A stretch of 63,043 nt of DNA, taken from Hypholoma sublateritium FD-334 SS-4. Its lineage: Eukaryota > Basidiomycota > Agaricomycetes > Agaricales > Strophariaceae. Shown piece by piece: positions 56,007 through 63,043 of the stretch. Made by a program: the position numbers and the translations under genes. Under the pieces are notes generated by a model. The model was not told the DNA's origin, made no database searches, and saw only the letters and a program-made list of their open reading frames with translations. The stretch is taken from positions 1 to 63,043 of the forward strand of contig KN817684.1 of the NCBI GenBank assembly GCA_000827495.1, read 5' to 3'. Position 1 is the first letter of the stretch. Each line of letters opens with the position of its first letter.

Positions 56007-58150
56007 ATGAGCGACATTCAGAACCTCTTACCCATGCTTTCATCGCGCGGACAGCCACCAGTAACCTTTGGGCAGCTCATTCACTTCGTTGCCTTATCCT
56101 CGAGACTCCGAAATCAAGTGCTCCTTGTTCAGCCTGGCTCTTTTGATGTTGGTGGGAACAGATGCCCAATTCTACCGCAGAGCATCCAGGAATTCCTCTC
56201 TGACACTTGCATGATACCGCTCCCATCTGTAAATATCATCTGGGAATTTCTTGCGCCGACAGCATGGAAACAGGAGTTCGACATCTCACCATCGCTGAGT
56301 GGTATGGACATATGTGCAACATACGCAAAGTATGGACTTTCTCGAGGGTTGAGTGAGTCGAAGTTATATTTCTAAAATTGAATGTCAACTGATTTGGGGG
56401 GGGCATTATAGCCTTCCGCAGTTTATACCCGCCTTCGCACCACTGCACAAATATAAGCTGCAAACGAGCAAATAAATTAATGCTGAAAAGGTCGGAGGCT
56501 CGCCAGGGAGTCCTATTTACCATCAATTACGGCGCTATTCCTGTGTGGTCTCTCCATCTGGCTTGCGAAAGTACGTATTTGCATTTTCTTCAATATATAT
56601 ATCATAGTTGACTGCTGTGTACAGGCTGTCATGTAAACTACCACCATAATTACCGTGTTTATCAAGGCAAACGGGTCTACTATGACAATATTCCAGACAC
56701 TCTGCAGATAGGTGAACACCAATTTGCAGAGCGTCAACTAATTAACTTGTGGATCAAAATGATGCTTCTTTCGTGGACGTCGGCGACCAATTGCGCTCGG
56801 ATTTATAATCTCACCTTTTCTACACATAGTGCAAAGCCTCCAGGATGGAAATTCAATTGTGAAGTAACATCAGAACAGGTGTACGATGGATTCACCATTT
56901 TATCGCTTCTAGAGGATTGCCATCTACAGAAGACAGCCCTTGTTGTACCGCATACAGGTCAATCACGCGAGCGCTTCACAGAAGCTGTCAATGCTCGTAA
57001 TAATAGGTTCCGGCTCACCGGGCAGCCAGAACTCTTGCATTACTGCAATAAGTGTACCCGATTTTACAACGGTAGGCTTTTAATAATTTTTAGACACAAT
57101 CCATTAAACTCAACAGCATATCCAGGCAGGAAGGTTTCTGTTGTTGTCATCGACGGTGTTGCCAATGGTCACCCATGCTGCGCCGAGCCAAACTGTAAAA
57201 TTCCTTTGGAGAGTAACCAACACCGGTTTTGTCCAGTTCATTCTCGCCTCAATCGAAGCTGTGCTATCATTGGTTGCATTCTTCCTATAGCCTCAGAAAC
57301 AAGAAAAACATGTCATCTACCAGACCATGCAGCGGTTGAGGATGTCCACAATGACCGCAGTCAAGCTCGCTTTCAACTCAAAGAGCGTCGACGTCGTGCC
57401 CAGGTTGTTCATCCCCGGGATGCATTGCCAACAGAGATGAACAATATTTCTGACCTGGTAGAAGATGCGAATCTGGAGGAAATATTTCAATTTAATCGGA
57501 AAGGTGAACCGGTCCCCACAGAATCGTCACCACCTGGAAAGAAATCATTGCGTGCTCAATTTGGACGTAAGCGCACCCATAACGAGCAGCTTATTGTTGC
57601 GCCTTGTGGGGTAATTATTGCGCGAGAAACATTTTATCACGCCGAAGCAATCTACAGTGTTATTGTAAGTCAATCTAAATACCCCTTGCTTTAAATGTAC
57701 CGGAATAATGTATGGTCCCTATAGGAGATGATCAAGCGAACCTACCGCATTCCCGGGACCAAGCCAGACCACATTTTCTTCGATAACAATTGCACACTCG
57801 CGAAAGCCGTTAAAAATGATCCCTTTTTTCAAAACATTGGACTTACCGTTGATGTTTTCCACTTCAAGTGCAAACATAGCGAGAAGGATCAATTCTGCCG
57901 TGATCACTGCGACCCTGCGGCTTATCCTGAGCTCCGTGGCGAGGGAGGTAAACAATGGTACTTCAATTCTTCTGTGGCCGAACAGACAAATGGTTGGTTT
58001 GGTGGCTATCAGTCCATATGTCGCGAAATGCACGTGGATCGTTACAATTTTTTTTTCGATGAGATGATTCGTAGACGTAACATTATGACGGTCAACAAAC
58101 TTTCTAGGGACGTGCTAAACCAACCCAGTGTATGGCCACTTGTCATGTAA
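56007..58150 (+). CDS. CxC5/CxC6 cysteine-cluster protein associated with KDZ transposons
   Basis: Five exons (56007-56352, 56412-56570, 56625-57071, 57126-57664, 57725-58150) give 638 residues. A CxC5-like cluster lies in the first half (HHCTNISCKRAN, WSLHLACESCHVNYH, GEHQFAERQLINLW). A CxC6-like cluster lies near 332-380 (HPCCAEPNCKIPL, HRFCPVHSRLN, CAIIGC, TCHLPDH). The last 160 residues hold IFFDNNCTLAKAV (about 512), VDVFHFKCKHSEKDQFCRDHC and NSSVAEQTNGWFGGY, which look like an RNase H-fold transposase core with D..D..E. These clusters are known from KDZ (Kyakuja-Dileera-Zisupton) DNA transposons of mushrooms. It probably binds DNA in the nucleus as the transposase or its partner. It ends about 100 bases from the convergent gene at 58252. 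Confidence 0.88.
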
Positions 58151-58251
58151 ACATTTCAGAATTATACAATAGGATACATATACAACAAATCTAGAGAGTG
58201 GTACAACTAGAGAATGTAAACGAACTAGGGAGCGTAAACAAATGGTTTATT

Positions 58252-59894
58252 TTATGTGAGAACTTTACCCTTGGACTTAGCTCTATGCGCTTTATCCTTT
58301 TGCTCTTGACGAGCTCGCTTCGCAAACAAACGCCAATATGCATCCTCAGAATGAGCAAGCCCAAGAAATTCTTCACGAAGGGAGGAAGACGCCTTGCTCC
58401 AGAGGTCACGATGATCACCAAACGTCGAAGAAACAAATCGAACACCAGGAAAGTGCTTCGCGAAGACAGAGCGCTGGGTGACCGCAGCTTGAGATTTACG
58501 GTGGGTCCGGGAACTGCATTCACGCAAGCAGGTGGCAATCTCGATCGTGAAGTAGTCGTTTGGCCAGTGCTTTTCAACGATCTCCACCTCGGAGTCTGAG
58601 TGATCATCCAATGCATCAACATCGATGGGGGAAAGAGGGGTAGTACTCGTCGACGAAGAGGCAATCGGAGCCTTCTCCTTCAACAAAGACGCAATCGGAG
58701 CCTTCTCCTGCAGTGTAAACGGAATAGGCTCCTTGCCGTAAAGTTCTTGAAGCAGTCGGTAAGATGTGGCCCTGCCTGTGGGAGAGATGGGCTGTGGAGA
58801 CGATGAGGGAGACTGCTGCTTGTGCGCCTCCCGCACATAGGTACGCTCATTAGCAAGGTGATCATAAAGATGGGTAGGCGGCTTAGACCGAGCATCAATC
58901 AACCTGTCAAAATCTAGACATGTACGCAAAGACGCATCTCTGAGAAATAGACGCTGCCCCTCGCGAACCTCCATGACGTAGCCTTGGTCAATTGCCACCC
59001 AATCAAAAACATCCTTGTCATCGTATACCCTGAGGTCACCACGGCTGCTTACGTCCAACAACCCGATAGCATCCAGTAAACTGTTGTCAATAGTAACGTA
59101 AGGCCATGTGAAATTCTGGTGGAATTTGACGGTAGGGGCAGTGTTTTCTGTTGTCCATGGATAGATGGCGATGCGCTGTTTGGACTTCTGTGCCTTGTCC
59201 CTGCGATCAGCTTCAATCAATCCCGCCTGCCGAATCTTTTCCTGCTGCTCCGCAATGGCCTCAGTAAAGATAGGGCGAAGGTGGGTCGAAAATCGAGGGT
59301 CGGCTCGGGCATCGGCAATGTTCGGGGATGGTTCGCGGACAAAGGGTGGAGGGATCGCATGGGATGACGGCTGTGGTTGTATGGCACTTTGAGAAGTTGT
59401 GGGAAGAGTAGAGGGAGGGAGTGGAAGTGGTGCAGAAGATGATGGTACCGCGCCAGGGACTTTGTGTGTCTTCGAAGTACATCCACCCTGCTCAATGCAG
59501 TGCTTGCGACAGATGCGGCGGGGACAGTCTTCTGCAAGGCGCGTCTGGCCACAGCCACGAACAGAGCACTTTCCTGTTATGGAGGGGGTGACTGCTGCAG
59601 GAGGCGGGGAAACAAAAGTCGGCTGGGGAGGAATAGCAGGTGAAGCACTGGGCGACCTGGATGCCCTCCGGATGAAATTGCAATGCTTTCCATCCTCATT
59701 GACACCATGACACTACAGAAATACAAAGTCAGTCGCTGTCAACAGAAAACAAGTGGCAATAGAGTACATACAATCGCGAATAGCACACCTTTATTACCAT
59801 TTTTATCCGACTTGCATTCCCGAAATTCTACAAAGCGGCCACAGCTCTTACAGTGGAGGCCTCCAGGGGTCAAAGCTGAGCCTTGCTGGGACAT
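58252..59894 (-). CDS. GRF-like zinc-finger protein
   Basis: Two exons (59894-59772, 59712-58252) give 527 residues. The N-terminal 55 residues resemble a GRF-type zinc finger: LHCKSCGRFVEF, then NGNKGVLFAICHG, then KHCNFIRR, with the intron inside the finger. A second Cys/His cluster follows (CSVRGCGQTRLAEDC, RRICRKHCIEQGGC). The middle is Pro/Ser-rich. A conserved segment has IAIYPWTTEN, VTIDNSLLDAIGLL, and DWVAIDQGYVMEVREGQRLF. The C-terminus is charged (RARQEQKDKAHRAKSKGK). Zinc fingers of this kind bind nucleic acid. Placement tail to tail with the KDZ-associated gene suggests both belong to one element, but no ends were found. No enzyme motif is recognised. Confidence 0.8.
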
Positions 59895-60432
59895 TATATG
59901 GAAGATAAAGAAGCTATGAGACACAAGGGGCGGAAAAGACGGTTGTTGAAATAGTTGAACACTAAACATGTCATCGTTCAGCATTATTGGAAATTACTAT
60001 GCATACTGATCACTTACTATAGAGACAAAAACATTACGTACAGCTTCAGAGGTAAAGAAAATATGAGCGAGGAGGAAGAACAGTTGAGAGCAGGCTGAGA
60101 AAGAGCGAGGTGACGGTAGCGGATAGAGTCGGGTTTGGAGATTTTGGGGGAAATTTTGCGGTTCAGAGCTCGGGTGCCAAAGGCTGATTGGAGTCATGAG
60201 TGAGACTTTGGGGACAGCTCTCTCTTGAGCGGGCTGCACCCCATGGAATTTGCCTGGAACGACGAGCCAGTTGGTCGGCGTGTTCAACGTTCAACATCAG
60301 TAAAAGGTAGAAAAAATGTTTTCACGTTTCAACTCCGACACCTAGGTGGCGGTGTTAGGCGTGCATATATGGACTTATGGGCCATTATATGGCAAGTATT
60401 AGAATTATGTACTCTCTACTGGCACTGAAAAC
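59895..60432. other. 5' flank of the GRF-like gene, no gene seen
   Basis: Short open frames only. Confidence 0.5.
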
Positions 60433-60662
60433 ATTACAGTGCACGATATATATGTAAATTTCTGACGTATGTTATATATCTTCAGTATAAGTCTGACGCC
60501 ATTAACTACGCGGGATTATACGTCAAACATCGGGGTGCTGAACCCTTGAAAGATGGCACATTGATTACAGTACATGATACGTATGTCAGGGCCTGAGTTA
60601 TACTATGTATCTTTGGTATAAATTCGATACCATGGGTTACGTAGGGTCGTATGCCAAGTATC
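60433..60662 (+). repeat. Two-copy degenerate direct repeat, about 131-bp period
   Basis: Copies start at 60433 and 60564 with ATTACAGT. Both contain a TAT(A/G)TATCTT word and a TACG(T/C)-GGG word, and end near AA(A/G)TATC or AACATC. A weaker third copy may follow toward 60790. Function unknown. Confidence 0.45.
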
Positions 60663-61554
60663 AAAAGTTTTGGCGACCAACACTGCAGCCTAGGATTATA
60701 TCAGATTATGAACACCTGACTGCATGCTACTGACATCATATCCTAGACAGATTCTCGATATTAGGAATAAATTGCCTTAATATGAGTTATGAAATATTTT
60801 GGTAACATCCTAGGCCTACTGCAATTCCCACCCAGAATTTCACAGCAGTATAACCAGTCTGAATTGTCCTGGTGGAGTATAAACCAGGGTCTCNTAGTAC
60901 TAGTAGTGCGGATGAATATCGACGGTATGACATATTACCACCCGTCCTGCATTTCAAAAGCATATTTAATTGTCTGAATTATATCGTTGTCGTGATTGTA
61001 AGTATGAGCAATAATACATAGCTGGAGGCAGCGTTTTCCGCGATTGAACGCGGTGTGATGACTTCCTCCGGTACACCCTCTTAGAACGCAGCGCCGCCTC
61101 CCCTCGATGTGGGCTCTCGACAAGNGCATCACCGCCGAGTCCTCATCGCCGTCGGACGCGTCGTCTTCCTCCTCCCTTCGACAACTCCATCTATGCTCAT
61201 CTCGACACTTCGCCCACCGCTACCTTTCACCGGGTTGCCTACGACGCTCGTTCAGACGTATTGCACAGAAAGAATAATGTGTATACATATCTAGTTTTCA
61301 GCCATCCATATCAGTTGGCGACGCACTGACAGTGCTATTTGATGTCTGAGCAGGGGCGAGCNGCGGCATCGACGGGAGTAGCAAAAAGTCATATAGAATG
61401 TAGTACATCAAAACCTCCCAATCTATCACTCATCGACACTCGACCATCCACCGCATAGGAGAGGGGATATCCCATGACTAGAGTAGATAATGAGTAAAGT
61501 CCCAAAATAGCTGAAAAAAGGAACTACCTACCAAAAACAAAGCGTAACGACAGT
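60663..61554. other. Intergenic, no gene seen
   Basis: AT-rich up to 61030, then a GC-richer patch near 61130-61260 with no recognisable protein. Confidence 0.5.
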
Positions 61555-62017
61555 TTGCAAGCCCTCTTCAATCGACGAAGGGTATGCATGTACGAACATC
61601 CTTGGGGCCTGAGAACGCACGATGGTTGCCGTAGTTGTCAAATCTGCCTCGCAAATGTGCAGAGACATCGAATGGGAATTGTTCGCATCATACATGCGAA
61701 TCGTCCAGTGGTCCTTTGGGTGTTCGTCCGTTGGATGGAGGTCCGCGCTAGGGAAATGTGGTCAGTTGTTGGTCTAGCAGAGGGGCAATGGAACAATACA
61801 CGAAAACGGCTTTATAGTCGCNGAACTTTTCGTTTGGTTCCTGCAGCGCCTCTCGCAGGATATCCTGATATGTGTGGATAGCCAGCGCGATCATGGGACG
61901 TACGCGCTGCCTGACTTCACTGTTTTCGATACATTCGGCGGAGATGCGACGACAGAAATGATTAAATGTGTAGTATAGTTTCAGGGAGTTGTATATGTCG
62001 TCGAACTTCTCGTGCAT
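61555..62017 (-). CDS. Possible short gene or fragment, unrecognised
   Basis: A minus-strand frame from ATG 62017 reads MHEKFDDIYNSLKLYYTF, then HFCRRISAECIE and IALAIHTYQDILREALQEP, which looks like real helical protein. A possible intron (about 61819-61759, ending CCCTAG) leads into a second open stretch with HPKDHWTIRMYDANN. One N (61822) lies in the first part. The family is not recognised and the 3' end is unclear. Confidence 0.4.
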
Positions 62018-63043
62018 TGTTGCCTAGAATGAGTGAGGAATGTATTGATGAAGGGGTGACGATGTGATAGGACCGATGAGTATATGAAAGCCAGAAAAAT
62101 AAGTAAAGGTAAACATACACTCAACAACGCGCTCCGGCTCTGCTGCCTAGCATCGTTCCTCCCAACATAAAGCCTATGAGTCCTTTGATTCAGGCGTCCC
62201 CTGGCCTAAAGTTTGTAGCGATGCGCCACAGCAGTACGCGCTCCTCCACCGCCGCCGCCAACACCAACGCGGCAGCCGCTGCATCGCAATACGATACACC
62301 TCGACGCGGACCCGGGGGTGCCGGGGCGGCGCCGGACACTTGGGCGCGCGATGACGAACGAGGCGATCTCCGACGCGGAGAATGTGCGCGAGCTCGAGCG
62401 CATGCGCGCGGTGGGCGCACGGGAGAGCGCGTGCATTGTGGCGGCGGGGCGCGATGTGGGCACGGTGGCGAAGGAAGAAGCGGGGAAGTAGGCCGTCGAA
62501 TGAGCCTCGACGTGAGGAGATGCTCGAGCGCGAGCGCGCGCTGTGAGAGCCCCGACGCGGAGGTACCGCCGGCCGGCGCGGCTAGCGTTAGCGCCACCGC
62601 TCCCAGCTCAGTGTACAGCCCGCCGCGCGGCAAGTTGCTGCTGAAGCGCTACCTCGGGCTGATGAAGGCGCTCTTCGCGGGCACGACCGCCGCCGCCGTT
62701 CACGCACTACGCGTCGGACGTCGTGCGCTCGAGCACGCTCGTGCTGTCCATATCTCTGCCGCAGAGCTCCCGCCCGCGACGGCTGATTTGGGTGCGATGC
62801 TCCCGCCCAGCGTGCGTAGCTCCTCTGCACCGTCACAGATCCGCGAGATGGAAGTCGAGACAAGNGCACTGCGATCGTCCTCAGCGAGTTCCTTTGGAGA
62901 TGGAAGTTTGAATTCGACGAGCTGCAGGTCGGGGNTGGAGGGTAGGAGGGAAGGTTCAGGATCGGGACCGCCAGAGAGCTGATACAATATGATTGGTCAG
63001 TGTTGTTGAGAGGGAAAAAACCGCGTTATACTCGCCTCCTCAG
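62018..63043. other. GC-rich right edge, probably decayed or split coding sequence
   Basis: Base composition rises sharply. Pieces that look coding occur in different plus-strand frames: TNEAISDAENVRELERMRAV (from 62353), LLLKRYLGLMKALFAG (about 62635), and SEFLWRWKFEFDEL (about 62880). No single spliced model joins them, and N calls occur. It may be a pseudogene or a gene running off the window. Confidence 0.3.

Noticed and set aside
62176..62982. 268-codon plus-strand frame at the right edge
   Set aside because: The product is Ala/Arg/Ser-rich, typical of an open frame in GC-rich sequence, and the coding-like pieces are in other frames.

Overview
The window is from a filamentous basidiomycete, almost certainly an Agaricomycete (mushroom or wood-decay lineage). 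The genes have many short introns of about 50-60 bases with GT..AG borders. The families are typical of these fungi: FunK1 kinases, a HET-domain protein, TRI5-type sesquiterpene synthases, a cerato-platanin, Tnp2-like and CxC/KDZ-associated transposon genes, and tRNA genes with anticodon-loop introns. The order or genus cannot be fixed from the sequence. Scattered N calls and a 182-base gap show that this is a draft assembly. All exon joins below were worked out by hand from splice signals, reading frame and comparison between paralogues.

Layout. 1-7.7 kb is gene-poor and decayed: a broken fragment of the DNA polymerase epsilon gene, a four-copy degenerate repeat, and a cerato-platanin gene whose 3' end has been replaced. 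7.8-13.4 kb is a tandem duplication of a FunK1 kinase gene. 15.4-34.2 kb is the most orderly part: two tRNA-Thr(AGT) genes, a HET-domain gene, two members of an unrecognised family with the same five-exon structure (18.7-19.9 kb, minus; 32.8-34.2 kb, plus), VPS68, a tandem pair of sesquiterpene synthase genes with identical exon lengths, and the Polo-like kinase.

35-60 kb is an island of mobile-element genes. It holds a 666-bp non-autonomous hAT element with an 8-bp target duplication, an RNase H gene, and a 1576-residue protein joining AT-hooks, a zinc-binding region, a DDE-like region and a DEDDy 3'-5' exonuclease. An unrecognised eight-exon gene and a third FunK1 kinase follow. Next is a Tnp2-like transposase whose last intron has been hit by a 3.07-kb palindromic element. 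That element has arms of about 1.09 kb, each with a 22-bp-period array of TTCGG..CCGAA palindromes, and a 7-bp target duplication. The island ends with a convergent pair: a CxC5/CxC6 protein associated with KDZ transposons, and a GRF-like zinc-finger protein. 60-63 kb holds only weak repeats and possible gene fragments.

How the parts relate. The housekeeping genes (Polo kinase, VPS68, tRNAs) are independent of each other. The synthase pair would supply a terpene scaffold, but no tailoring P450 or transporter lies nearby, so this is not a complete metabolite cluster. The best candidates for new biology are the palindromic element and its nested insertion, the exonuclease fusion, and the unnamed paralogous family. 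The mirrored N in both palindrome arms means the exact identity of the arms must be treated with caution.
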